Assembly: GCA_934045905.1 (NCBI GenBank)
Contig: OW203766.1
Coordinates: forward strand, 20,082,309 to 20,146,308
Reading direction: 5' to 3'
Length of the DNA stretch: 64,000 nucleotides
Source: Leuctra nigra
Lineage: Eukaryota; Arthropoda; Insecta; Plecoptera; Leuctridae
A model generated the notes under the pieces. That model worked only from the letters and a program-made list of their open reading frames with translations, had not been told where the DNA came from and searched no databases. Below, piece after piece: positions 1 through 12,049 of the stretch. A program made the translations under genes and the position numbers. Position 1 is the stretch's first letter. Each line of letters begins with the position of its first letter.

Positions 1-1880
1 GTATATATAGGCTGTGGTACTTGAAGACACTCCCAAATCTGATATGTCTTTATTAACTTATTTTATGTATCTACAATTCACTAAATAAGTCTGGAAAATT
101 ACGGCAAAACTGCCGGCGCTTTTATTACGGTGCCGTTATTTCACAGCATGAAGAACCGTAATTTCTACGATACCGATGCCGTAAAAATACAGAAGGCGAC
201 GTATTTTTCACGACATGATTGCCGTATTTCTGCGAAGCTGGTGGGATATGTAATCGTTGAATGTATACATTCAAAAAATAAAAAAATAAAAAATGATAAA
301 AAGTTTCACTGGATTTGATACGGCCCTTCAGTACCGTAAATTCGAAACAATGGTTGGAAATTTACATATATATTTGTCTGTGGTGCTAGGTCCTGAATTT
401 GTGAACACATTTCAGAAGTTGTTAATTGTTTAATTCTTTAAAATGTATGGTTCTTAAATACCTAGTGCATGCCGAAATTAAAATTTATATAAAATATTAA
501 ATGAGAGATTATGATAATTGATATAATTAAAACAAAAATTAAGAACGTAAATGAGCTAATTTTGTACACGCCGCTACGAGACCCGTCTTTCGTAAAACCT
601 GCCTCATTGTGCTTTGAAACTCGGCACCTCCACCGCAGAACCAAAGAGAAATCTACCAGATTTGCCGCATTCAATTTGACCTCGCCAAGATGCATGAAGC
701 AATAGTTCATTGTATACCACAATTTTAACATTCTAGACACTACGAGAAACCGTCTAATGCATTGGTAGCTTTTCTTGAAGAAGCAACAAATATAAATGAA
801 ACTAGCGTGCCTTTTGTAGCACAGCAGTTCTATATTAACTTTGTGAGTTTTCTTGAACTAGTTTCCCGTGATAAACTGGGTGACTGGTTCTGCTATTCAG
901 CTCATATAAAAAGAGTTACTTTGAGGAATATTACCCGTGCAACCGTGCGACTGAGATGGGAAAGAATAAAGATGCTCATGCTCAGGGAAACTGGAGCATA
1001 CTTCAATCATTTAATTAGGAGTGCTATATAGGAAGGTAAAGGTAGAGGGATGCTGAAGAAGGGATCGTTGACTCAAAACTCGTATTTTTGTATGTTTGTT
1101 TTACGTTGTTGGTACGACAGGTCGCTCCGTTTCTCTCATCGAACTGAAATTTTGCATAAATTTAAGACATTTACATTTTGGATGGAAAAACACAGGCTCC
1201 GTCTATCAGTAATTGAAGTAAACACACCAGTGAACGAAAGGCTTGCTATACGCGCATAAAGCAGCTAACTGCCATTAGCTGGTTTATGGACAAACGATAT
1301 CGTTTGCGTTCGACGGTTTTCTTCACACGTGAGTCAGCGATCTTCTTAGTTTTCTAACTGTCTGGTCCATGGAGCCAGATCCACACAAAATATATTATTT
1401 GTACCGACGTAAATAATTACGGTATTATCATTATAATTACCAGATGATATCTTTTTAATGCTGTGAAAACTTTTTAATTTAAATTTGTATATTTTAATTT
1501 GAGCGATTAAATTAATCAAATTGATATAAACCGTTTTTAAACTTTCTTCTCTGGTATTGTCAATAGATAAAAGGTTTAAACTTAATACACGATATTTCGC
1601 CCTTGTATTCGACAGGCATTGTCAAATATGAGTGTTTTATAATAGTACAATAATAAAGTTAGACGTTAAAACACTGAAATATCTAATATTGCGTGTAGAT
1701 TTATAGGTAATAAAGTTATATTTGGTCGGTTATTCAAAAGACACAAAATATTATAGATTCATATAGATACTGCTATTTGACATTTGGATAAATGAACTGT
1801 CCCCGGCAATATAAGATTCACTTCGACAACTGTAAATCAACATCTCTCCAATCAGATTTCTCGTTAGAAAACTTGCTAAC
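1..1880. other. AT-rich region without recognisable gene
   Basis: Only short open frames are present, none with a familiar motif. The segment at 740-1030 reads open on the plus strand without resemblance to a known family that I can name. A single CACGTG followed by an AP-1-like word lies near 1327; nothing around it supports a promoter. Confidence 0.5.
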
Positions 1881-1883
1881 ATT

Positions 1884-2068
1884 TTTTAAAATCCACGTAA
1901 ATGGAAATAAGCTATAATAGGTATACGAGCTAGTAAAACTATGTGAACACTAAAAATTTTAGGATATTATATTAGCTACAGAAAACGTATGACTTGCTTA
2001 AATTTTATAAAATCCACATAAATGGAAATAGCTAGTATATGAGCTAGTAAAACTCTATGAACACTGAA
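1884..2068 (+). repeat. Imperfect direct duplication, about 115-bp period
   Basis: A segment beginning AAAATCCACGTAAATGG and running through GAGCTAGTAAAAC to GAACACT occurs twice (about 1887-1955 and 2007-2063) with small indels. It reads as an old tandem duplication and has no coding capacity. Confidence 0.6.
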
Positions 2069-2099
2069 CATATATTCCAAGTCTGTCGCCCAACATAAA

Positions 2100-2345
2100 A
2101 ACCCCCTAAATCAGTGTGAACCGGGGGCCTCGTCCCATCTCTGTTTACTTGATAGTGTCCGGGCAAGTTTACTGGGTCACTCTCGAGACCCCGGCAGTGG
2201 CGGACGGCGTTATTGATCGGATGCGTGCGCCCCATGCGTCTTGCGCCGTCGCAGTGGCGTCCCGACGAACACATGGCAGCGTGGCGGACACGCTACCCCC
2301 CCTGGACCGCTGACGTCATGGCGGAGACGCGGGTTCGAGGAGGCG
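2100..2345. promoter_or_regulatory. GC/CpG-rich block with palindromic CRE
   Basis: About 240 bp are strikingly GC- and CpG-rich inside AT-rich sequence. They contain a perfect palindromic cAMP-response element TGACGTCA at 2311-2318, immediately followed by ATGGCGGAGACGCGG. This could be a promoter or 5' exon of the downstream channel gene, or a fragment of a GC-rich transposable element. No convincing donor site follows the ATG; the frame stops after ten codons. Confidence 0.35.
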
Positions 2346-3078
2346 CATGAACGTTTCATACATTTTTTTTTAACATTTTAATTATTATAAACAGGTCAAT
2401 ACATTATAGTCAGACTAGGCCACATGGCCATGACTGGCTAGCCTGTGGCAATACATAATTCAATAAATCATAATAAATCATAAAGAAATGCAGTACAATA
2501 TTGCAGACATAATTAATTAATTCAATAAACAATACAAATTCATAAGAAATACAGGATTATATATTACAAAGTATTTACCAAACGTAATTGAGTTGTATAG
2601 GAAAAATAACAATAATAATAATAATAATAATCATCTGAATCATAATAATAATAACATATTCAATTAATGATCTCTATTTATCAACCAATCTTTGATTTCC
2701 TTTTTAATAAATCAGATTTAAGATCGTTTTTGACATTGAAGATACAAGAAAGCTGGAGAAGTTAAAACTGACATTGTTTTTTTTTGTTGCAATTTTTGAG
2801 GTAAATAAATACGATTTGTTTTGTTCTGCCCTTTTGTGTTACTACACCAAAATAAAGATTCATGTTTCGCGTATCCTTGTAGAAATAAAACACCTTTGTG
2901 TTGTGAGATTGACCCTAGATATTGAAATTACCCTCGCTATGAACATTCGGCGAGGTTTTACTGTTGTTATGTTTGTTATTACTGTGCCACAAGGTGACGT
3001 ATTTGTAGGCGTTCCTTGTTCATAGCAGCACAGATATATTGAAGCTACTATACCAGCATTGTTATGTTTGAATGACGA

Positions 3079-3160
3079 ACATGTAGCTCAGTTGGTAGAG
3101 CTTTAGACCGGCAATCGAAAGGTCGTGGGCTTGAATATCACCGGTTGTCAATCTTTTAAA
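3079..3160 (+). repeat. tRNA-like sequence (SINE head)
   Basis: An A-box-like TAGCTCAGTTGG (3084-3095) is followed at normal tRNA spacing by a B-box-like GGGCTTGAATATC. The arms do not pair well enough for a functional tRNA, so a tRNA-derived SINE head or relic is most likely. Confidence 0.55.
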
Positions 3161-3244
3161 TTTGCAGTTCATATACATTGTTATGTTTGTTGGAAAATCG
3201 ACAACAATGATCTGTAATCAGAGTAAAATATATCACTTTACTTG

Positions 3245-3465
3245 TTAAAGGTGTTTAACGTCGCACTGTTCTACAACAGGTTGATGACAGCAATGCACGA
3301 TTTAAATGATAGACGGTGAGAAGGAAGCAGCCGTTGCCTATTATCATGGAACCATCACATCATTTGCCTCTCTTGAGATAAACCTGTCAATAAGAACTGT
3401 CGCGGGAATCGAGCCCGGGGCCTCTAGCTGCAAATCCAAAGCTCCTGAGCCAACGTGCTCCATGT
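3245..3465 (-). mobile_element. tRNA-derived SINE, minus strand
   Basis: Read on the minus strand, the segment starts with an A-box-like TGGCTCAGGAGC and a B-box-like GGGCTCGATTCCC. It ends with the tail GAACAGTGCGACGTTAAA, which recurs at about 6961 and 52000 on the plus strand. A shared 3' tail in three places defines one SINE family. Confidence 0.7.
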
Positions 3466-4107
3466 ATGCAACATAACATACCACGTTGATTGACTAATAA
3501 TGAAGGACTATCTGCAATTTAATTGCTAGCTACGAAGTGAATTATTGAATACTATACTCCCAATCATATTACAGGGTAATTATGTTATAGACGGCGCCTG
3601 AGTCTACAATAGTAGTAATTTTCTCATTACAGTAATTTATTGAACATGGAGCAACGTTATGACGTTATAACCTACATTTTGTGAAGATTGATTTGATCAT
3701 TTTATTTCACTATTTGCCATTCACATCGAATAGCATGTTATTTTGAATAAATAAGATATTTTTATATGCATTTACTCAATCGAACTACTAAACTATAGGT
3801 ATAACAGGCCATTACTTCAAAGCCAAACAAATTAGTCAGTGTTTAGATTTAGAATTATATTCATGGATTTATTTTCTAATTCCAAACAATATAATACTTA
3901 CAACACGAAAACAAACTGGAATGACATATCCCATATTTAACCATTCCAAATAGTCCATTTACCAGAAACTAGTTCTGAGATATTCCAGGTAAATTTATTT
4001 TGATAAATTTGAAATCACATTTGAAAAGTAGGTAGAGGAAGTATGAGAATGCAACATACTTTTATTTACTGAATTGATGTTTAATATACCATGGATATTA
4101 GAACTAA

Positions 4108-4308
4108 GGGGCCACATTGCAATTAGTTTAAGCTCCACTTCAGGAATTGTGGTGCATTACCATGTACTGCGGCATAAGTCAATGTCGCCTATAAGGTTTG
4201 TGTAAACTGAGGATACAAACTCCGGTATTAAATTGCAGTATAATGGTAATACACCGAGTTTTCTGAAGTGAAGCTAACTGTAGCTTAAACTAATAGTAAT
4301 ACCGACCC
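4108..4308. mobile_element. MITE with imperfect terminal inverted repeats
   Basis: The two ends are inverted copies of each other: ATTAGTTTAAGCT followed by CACTTCAG reads inward from each side. The element is flanked by TAA on the left and right (4105-4107, 4309-4311), which fits a three-base TWA target duplication of the PIF/Harbinger type. No coding capacity. Confidence 0.6.
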
Positions 4309-5254
4309 TAAGTTTACTATAACAAGACTACTGATCGCTCTCGGAGCTGGCAGTAACCGGTTAATTCGAATTATCTCGTACATGCTGCCACATGTAGGCT
4401 GTATGCTTTCATAATTTACACCTCCAAAATCCCATCAATCTGGAATTCTCGTGCTAAAATATCAGTAGAAAGTAGAAACATGTATATCATTTTGTTCAGA
4501 ATCAATTATGATTGGTTGAAAAGTAATACCGAACCGTTTGTCTGACCTAGTTAAAATTTTGCACGATTATCGAGACCAACTATTTCTAAAAATTTCGGGG
4601 AAACTGGAAACGAATACAAATAATTGTTTCAAGCGTTTTAGAAAATGTACAACACCATGTTCACTTGAAAATCCTTGGGATATGAATGTATTGCAATACC
4701 TTGCACAGAATGTTACCTACATTCACAAATGACTCGCTTATCAACGCGTTACACAGAGCGTTTCTTATATCACAGATAGTTGAGCTTGTATCTCCATCTC
4801 TGCTGTAAGATGAAAAGTCTTGCAAAGTCTCTGCATTTGCATGTGGACGGCGATCGCATGTTGGCCAGTCATATGGGACCTGAGCTGGTATAGAAAGGGA
4901 AATGGCTTCTGAGTTCATATATAGCATACACTACTACACTATTTGAATATTTTATCGGAGTTCTCGTAGGCTGGCCACGCGGAGGACATTATCGGGGATT
5001 CGGTGCTTTCTTCGGCGTAAAGTCACGGCGACGAATGTCTTAGGGTGGATGTAGAAGAGAAATGAGAGGGAAATCGTGGAGATAAATAATGTTTTTTCCC
5101 TAAAGACGGTTACGTAACGAAATGTGTATTGTGAACTTCAAATCTCTCGCTTTACATTTTGTTTATACCTAGATTTCCAGAACCGCATAACGATGTGCAA
5201 AGTCGATTTTTTGCTAGTCACTAATACATTTCCATCAAATTTACAAGGTTCAAT

Positions 5255-5400
5255 ATTTTATTCAATCCATTGAGTTAAACCTTTTGATTCAACAAACGTC
5301 ATTAGACTCGAAATTGAACCAACTAACTATTGAGTTATGTTGACTGATAGATACATTGCATTATAGAAACGGTTCTAACTCAATGATTGAATGAAGCATT
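5255..5400. repeat. Imperfect palindrome, MITE-like
   Basis: ATTCAATCCATTGAGTTA near the left end matches the reverse complement of a TAACTCAATGATTGAAT word near 5375. Target duplications are not clear. It is probably a decayed MITE. Confidence 0.4.
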
Positions 5401-5949
5401 GAGCCATGTAAACTAGGCTCAAGTTATTTGAAAGTGAATAAATAATAAAGAGAAGAGTTTTTCCTCAAATAATGTTTTTACTTGATTGTCCTATTATATT
5501 ACCTCAACATTCCAGATTCGGCCAATAGTCCGATTCACGCTCATGGATTAACATTGCACTTAACCGGATTATGGATGAATCGGACAATTTAAAATTATAG
5601 AATAGGGCTCCTATAAATCTCCATATTAGTTTATGAGAGATAATCAATTACTATCAATTCTGGAGTGAAATATGTAGGATGCATTGTGGGGAGTGTTCTG
5701 AGCATGCAGGCTGTTGCAATGGAAGTGAATTACTCAATCTCCTGTTATCCACTCCGCCCATACGTCAGGGAATTCAGTCATCATGAAATAGCTTATTTAA
5801 GTAGATTATCGTAACGAGTTCACCTGTTGGATTTAAAAAAGTTGCGATTGATCGCCAAGAATAAACAAATTTCCGGGAATTAGCTGATTTCTTCTAATCT
5901 GGTCTAGCTTTCTGGCACTCAAACTATTTCTAAATATTCACACAAAAAA

Positions 5950-6025
5950 TCTTGGAAACAAGATAATAAGATAACAAGATAACAACAAGATAACAAGATA
6001 ACAAGATTAGGAAATAAGATAATTA
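5950..6025 (+). repeat. Degenerate AAGATAAC-type simple repeat
   Basis: Repeated AAGATAAC and AAGATAAT words run through this stretch with irregular spacing. No other function is seen. Confidence 0.7.
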
Positions 6026-6674
6026 ATAAGATAATACAATTTCAATATACACACATCATTTAACATTACCTACTTTATTTAATATTAAAACTTTAAGTCT
6101 TTGCAGTTTGCAAACCTATAAGATAGTATAACAGTCTTAACATTGACCCTCACTTGATCCGATTTTATTAGCACAGGTGTTCGCATAGAATTAATTCAGT
6201 TGGATCGTTATTTAAAGTCGCAAAGGGACGCAGTAAATGTGCCGTTTGAAAGTGAAATGTATGCAGCGAATTATCGGAACAGACCAATTCGTTTGACTAG
6301 AGATTATAATAATTTACCGAAGGGATTATGTCATGGGTCTGGGATTTCAATAAAATATGACCTCTAGGTTCCACAAAACCCTCAACAGTTTTAATAATCA
6401 CTTCCAACACTTTTAACATTTTGATTTGTCTTTTCTCCATAAACGATAAGTATGTCAATAATGGCTCTGTAAGAAATGAGCAATCAAAACATTAAAATAT
6501 TTTGTATTGTATGTTAAAAAAAAGATAACTTGTTACCAAATGACAGCCAAAATGTTTCAAATTATACTCTATTATTTTTATCGGCTTCCCAAAATATTTT
6601 ACTACTTTTTTTAAGTATCTCTGGATTCAAATATTTTTGAATGGGTTTTACAGTCCCGCCTTTTATTACAGTTA

Positions 6675-6822
6675 GGGCCGGTTCGTCAATTATCTGCTAA
6701 AAACAGTAGTTTATATAAACGGTCATTAAAGGAATGTCAGAAATGGTAGGAATGGTAGTTGCCATGACAATTTAGTACTAATCAACTGTTTAAAAATTGG
6801 CGGAATATTGAAAAACTGGACC
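6675..6822. mobile_element. Harbinger-type MITE, copy 1
   Basis: The element starts GGGCCGGTTCGTCAATTATC and ends TGAAAAACTGGACC, with TTA on both sides (6672-6674, 6823-6825). A related copy with the same ends, TCTGCTAA subterminal word and CATGRCAA interior lies at 49755. No coding capacity. Confidence 0.65.
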
Positions 6823-6879
6823 TTAGGTTTAATTAACTGTATGTTATGTGAGTGTGTGCGCCGTACGACTTGACTCCAG

Positions 6880-6990
6880 TAAATATACTAAGAATACTAA
6901 TGACGACGACCACCTCATCCCATCCCCTCATCCCCCGATCACCATTATTAACCGTGTCAGAACAGTGCGACGTTAAAATCCACTATAAAA
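6880..6990 (+). mobile_element. 3' part of the tRNA-derived SINE family
   Basis: A C/T-rich stretch of CATC/CCCC words is followed by GAACAGTGCGACGTTAAAA, the tail shared with the SINEs at 3245 and 51825. The tRNA-like head is not present, so it is 5'-truncated. Confidence 0.55.
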
Positions 6991-7094
6991 AGCAACACGC
7001 CCACACCGCAGGTTTTTCCCCTCATTTTCCACACAGCATCTCGTCTTACATCATCCCCCCACCCCCCGCCTCTAATTCCTCCCTCAAACCTACC

Positions 7095-7400
7095 CGTGCG
7101 TCTATCACGTGATATGATCTATGGCCGCCATCTTTCTTCATTTCCACGCGCCGAGTGGATTTACCCGGACACGTGACTTTCTTTGCCTCGTGTCACGTGA
7201 TCGGCTTTGTCCCGTCACCGACACGACTAAAGACTCGATGGAGAGTTCAGATAGTGCTCGTCTGGACATGATCTGTGTGACACGTGACCGGTCTCGACCA
7301 ATCAGCGTCACGGGTTTTATGGCTCGTGAATAGAACGTGAGGTTTTGATTGGTTCAGTGAAGACACGTTTGGAATATTTGTGATTCTTGCGTCAGTTCTT
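7095..7400. promoter_or_regulatory. Promoter-like block with four CACGTG E-boxes
   Basis: Four perfect CACGTG boxes occur in 180 bp (7106-7111, 7170-7175, 7194-7199, 7281-7286), several extended to TCACGTGA or ACACGTGAC. Also present are a YY1-like GCCGCCATCTT (7124-7134), a CCAAT (7298-7302) and an inverted CCAAT (7348-7352). An arthropod-type initiator word TCAGTT is at 7392-7397. No TATA box or downstream promoter element is evident. It lies about 6 kb upstream of the first recognised cac exon and could drive an unseen 5' exon. A transposon-borne origin is not excluded. Confidence 0.45.
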
Positions 7401-9849
7401 CGTTTCGACATTAGGATTCTGTGTGAAGTATATTATTTTATATGAATTTTCTAGATTTTGAGTACTGATTCTCATCATAAGTGAGCGCAGTGAGCGGTAC
7501 CTATGCCACTTTCTCTATTATGTGTAGGCAATGTTCAGGTCAAATCGCTTAAAAAACCAGTCGATCTGAAATTATTACCACACCATTGTCACAATAGCAA
7601 GCTCGTGTATAGATTTTGAACAGGATCCTGTGATATTTTCTGAAACTTAAATCTGGAACCGTTTGAATGATCAACTTCAAAATTTGCCTGGTCATCAAGA
7701 CCTTTTTTTACAATTTTCAGACTAATGTTATCTTGGGAAGGTATTTGATATTTACGGACGTTTAGTTTGGAAATAATTGTCAAATTTCTTGAAGGAAATT
7801 TGAGATATTATTTTATAACTGTTATCCTCTCAGTTTCACTTATTTCGTTTTAGTACAGGAGCAAATGTAATTCCGCTCGATTGGAGTGCCGAAATTGATT
7901 TTTTCATAATTATCGATTGTTTACATCATTCTTAATATTACCTGACGTGCCTTCAATTTTTTTGGTGGCCATCTTGGAAAATATGGCGGAAAACGTAAAT
8001 TTTACAAATTATTTAATTGTTGGTAGAGGAAAGGTTGAAAAATTATGAAATAATTCACTAAATCTAAATCAAATGTGGAGACTTGAAAAAAAAATACGCC
8101 GTGAACGACATTTTATTTTTTCATTGTTGGAATTGACCAATCACGTTTCTGTGTTTTTTTGCTCTCAATTTATTACGAAATGCGTGGACTTAGACTAAAA
8201 TATGTGGAATTAAAAATTGTAGGCAATTTCATTGTAAACAATATGCATTTTACAAAATTTTCCTGCGACCAACAGTTTTCAGTTTAGAGCAATTATTGTG
8301 CGACTTTCCGAGTTAAGTCATCACCTCAGTAGATGCCATGGCCCCATACACGGTCAATAGTCCAGAGTCTAAGCTGCAAAAAGGGGCCTAACCCGCACCT
8401 CTGTAACGTATGAAAAGTTCTCCAAAATTAGATTAGGGTGGGTGGGCCAAAATGCCAAATTTGTCAAAAAGTCATTGTTGTCATTATCAAATAATCAAAT
8501 CATATCAACCTAGTCGAGTAGCATATCAAATGAAAGCTTATCTTTAGAACAATTATTAAAAATATATATCACCATTGTATAGTTGATACAGAGGTCAAAA
8601 GGGGTCAAAAAGTAGTCAAAATCACATTTTTTAAGTATTCCAGGAAAATGCGGTATCTTCGTCACTAATAAAGATCATAACAAACTTTTTTATATTAATC
8701 GATCCGATATGAATCTGATTATAACATATTAAAAGTTATCCAAAATTTTTCTTTGAACATGAATGGGCTAATGAATCTGTCATATGGTTTATAAGGGCAA
8801 TTTTTATTTTGAGTGCAAAATCTAAGATTATACCAATATCCTAGCCACTAGGTACTTAAAACTAAAGGTTTTTTGGTGTGAAACGATACAGAACAATGCT
8901 GTCTAAAACATATCAAAAGTTCTCCAAATTTTGATTAGGGTGGTTGGGCCAAATTTCAAAATTTTGATTAAACTCATTGTTGTCATTTTCAAATTATCAA
9001 ATTATATCAACCTAGTCGAGTAGCATATCAAATGAGAGCTTATGATTAGTACAACAAATTAAAATAAACATGACCATTAAAAAGGTCATACAAAGGTCAT
9101 GAGAGGCCAAAACATGGTAAAATTTCCCATTTTTAAGCGTCCAAGAACAATTGACATTATGTCATCGTTAATAAAAGCAATATTTTTTATGTTTTACATT
9201 GATTTCTTATTATGATAATGATGTCCTTTGATTTGAGTTTTATATTACCAATTTTTTTAACTTTATTGTAATTGTAATAAATCATACGAAATAATAATAA
9301 TAATAATAAAAGTAAATAATATACTATTTGACACCAATTAACCCAAAATTAAATAGTTTATAACATATAATAAATTCGCCAAAATTCTAATTCCGTCGAT
9401 GAGTCAATTAATTTTTTATTCAATTTCAAAATTGTGACATTTGTAGTGAAGAAAAATCTAGCGAATAGTATAAAATGACGGATAATCGTCATTTTATGTA
9501 TCAACTTGACAATGGTGATATATATTTTTAATAATTGTTCTAAAGATAAGCTTCATTTGATATGCTACTCGACTAGGTTGATATGATTTGATTATTGGAT
9601 AATGACCAGGGACGACGCTAAGGGGGGGCCTGGGGGGGCCACGGCCCCCCCAAACATTCGCGCGGCCCCCCCTTGTGCCCCCCCAAACCAAATGTGGGAA
9701 AATAAATATCTTGAAAGTCTATACTTTTCTTCAATTTTTTGCACTGTTCAAATTATCAAATAAAACATCAGCTGACAATGTTTTGCAAATAGGCGACTTT
9801 CGTATGCCAAACATAATGAAGTTCCTAAGAAGTATAGCAGGGTTGACAA

Positions 9850-10120
9850 AAATTGGATAAGATACTGAGCTCAAAAATAAGGAAAGATCTTGCAATGGAG
9901 ACTCTAAGTTTCAAATTAGGAAAGGAGAGATTGAAATGGTTTGGTCGATTGAAAGGGATGGGACAAGAGAGGATACCGAGAAGGAAGGCAGATAGAGAAG
10001 CAATGGGAGGAAAAGAAAGGCAGGGAGACCGCGAACGAAGTGGATGAGTGGAGTGAAGATGGCTGTGGAAAAAGTGGAGAGTCTTGGGAAATGGTAAGGG
10101 ACGAAAAATGGAGGGAGGAC
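9850..10120 (+). pseudogene. LINE reverse-transcriptase C-terminal fragment captured in hAT
   Basis: The plus strand reads SSKIRKDLAMETLSFKLGKE followed by RLKWFGRLKGMGQERIPRR, then frame-shifted GRPR-like sequence. This parallels the LINE tail at 49926-50423 ([18 protein letters not shown]). It is a broken remnant of the C-terminal part of a non-LTR retrotransposon protein. Confidence 0.65.
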
Positions 10121-10183
10121 AGTTCATAAAAATTAGTGTAGGGATAATTTTTTGAAGGCTTCAGTTTTTTTAATTATCCCCAC

Positions 10184-10489
10184 CAGGCGCGTAGGAAGGG
10201 GGGCTGGATGGGTGGAGATTCCCCCCTCTGATTCAATCCCCCTTCCTATGTACTTATATATTTATGTGTCAAGAAAAAAATGTGCTTAAAAAGTGTTAAA
10301 ATCGCATAGAAATGCACCAAATTGATGTCTGAAATTCAAAAAATTTCCGGGCTGTGCGCCCAGGACCTGCATTTTACTAGAGGGCCCTCCCCCCAGACCC
10401 ACATTGTCTTCGTAGACACTAGTATCTCCATCTCAAGTTATTTAACATATTATTCCCCCTCCCTTGCAAATTAAGTTCCTACGCGCCTG
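10184..10489. mobile_element. hAT MITE nested in the 9607-10601 hAT
   Basis: Ends CAGGCGCGTAGGAA and TTCCTACGCGCCTG bound 306 bp, flanked by the perfect 8-bp duplication ATCCCCAC (10176-10183, 10490-10497). The same terminal sequence starts the elements at 21197 and 21592, so this is a family. Confidence 0.88.
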
Positions 10490-12049
10490 ATCCCCACGCC
10501 ACAATATGAAAATATACATGTGAAAATACGTTTGCCCCCCCCTAAAAAGTTTATTGCCCTACCTTGGCCCCCCCTGTATAAAAATCCTTGCGTCGTCCCT
10601 GATAATGACAACAATAAATGACTATATAAATGTCTATTAATCACTATAAATGTCACAATTTTGAAATTGAATAAAAAATTAATTGGCACATCCACGGATA
10701 TAGAATTTTGGCGAATTTTTTATATGTTATAAACTATTTAATTTTGGGTTAATTGGTGTCAAATAGTATATTATTTACTTTTATTAACGATGACATAATG
10801 TCAATTGTCCTTGGACGCTTAAAAATGGGAAATTTTACCATGTTTTGGCCTCTCATGACCTTTGTACGACCTTTTTAATGGTCACATTTATTTTAATTTG
10901 TTGTACTAATCATAAGCTTTCATTTGATATGCTACTCGACTAGGTTGATATAATTTGATCATTTGAAAATGACAACAATGAGTTTTATCAAAATTTTGAA
11001 ATTTGGCCCAACCACCCTAATCAAAATTTGGAGAACTTTTGATATGTTTTAGACAGCATTGTATTGTATCGTTTCACACCAAAAAACCTTTAGTTATAAG
11101 TACCTAGTGGCTAGGCAATTGGTATAATCTTAGATTTTGCACTCAAAATAAAAATTGCCCTTATAAACTATATGACAGATTCATTAGCCCATTCATTTTC
11201 AAAGAACAATTTTGGATAACTTTTAATATGTTATAATCAGATTCATATCGGATCGATTATTATAAAAAAGTTTGTTATGATCTTTATTAGGGACGAAGAT
11301 ACCGCATTTTCCTGGAATACTTAAAAAATGTGATTTTGACTACTTTTTGACCCCTTTTGACCTCTGTATCAACTATACAATGGTGATATATATTTTTAAT
11401 AATTGTTCTAAAGATAAGCTTTCATTTGATATGCTACTCGACTAGGTTGATATGATTTGATTATTTGATAATGACAACAATGACATTTTGACAAATTTGG
11501 CATTTTGGCCCACCCACCCTAATCTAATTTCGGAGAACTTTTCATACGTTACAGAGGTGCGGGTTAGGCCCCTTTTTGCAGCTTAGACTCTGGACTATTG
11601 ACCGTGTATGGGGCCATGGCATCTACTGAGGTGATGACTTAACTCGGAAAGTCGCACAATAATTGCTCTAAACTGAAAACTGTTGGTCGCAGGAAAATTT
11701 TGTAAAATGCATATTGTTCACAATGAAATTGCCTACAATTTTTAATTCCACATATTTTAGTCTAAGTCCACGCATTTCGTAATAAATTGAGAGCAAAAAA
11801 ACACAGAAACGTGATTGGTCAATTCCAACAATGAAAAAATAAAATGTCGTTCACGGCGTATTTTTTTTTCAAGTCTCCACATTTGATTTAGATTTAGTGA
11901 AAATAATTTGTAAAATTTACGTTTTCCGCCATATTTTCCAAGATGGCCACCAAAAAAATTGAAGGCACGTCAGGTAATATTAAGAATGATGTAAATAATC
12001 GATAATTATGAAAAAATCAATTTCGGCACTCCAATCGAGCGGAATGCAT

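Larger units (their letters stand above)
9607..10601. mobile_element. Non-autonomous hAT element
   Basis: Terminal inverted repeats CAGGGACGACGC and GCGTCGTCCCTG bound 995 bp, flanked by a perfect 8-bp target duplication ATAATGAC (9599-9606, 10602-10609). The 8-bp duplication and CAGGG ends are typical of hAT. Inside are a G-rich start, a LINE-derived coding fragment and a second hAT element. No transposase is present. Confidence 0.88.
7864..12048. mobile_element. 4.2 kb foldback element with arms of about 1.4-1.6 kb
   Basis: The left arm (7864-9449) and right arm (10639-12048) are near-identical reverse complements by eye. The outer ends carry TTCCGCTCGATTGGAGTGCC and its inverse. Each arm has internal degenerate direct repeats about 500 bp apart (CCTAGTCGAGTAGCATATC occurs twice in the left arm), and a third inverted unit lies at 9500-9606. 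No transposase frame is seen. A hAT element (9607-10601) has landed in the centre. Target-site duplications are not obvious. Confidence 0.85.

Noticed and set aside
740..1260. Host gene in the first kilobase
   Set aside because: Open frames are short, lack splice context and show no known motif.
3079..3160. tRNA gene near 3.1 kb
   Set aside because: The B box deviates and the stems fail to pair.
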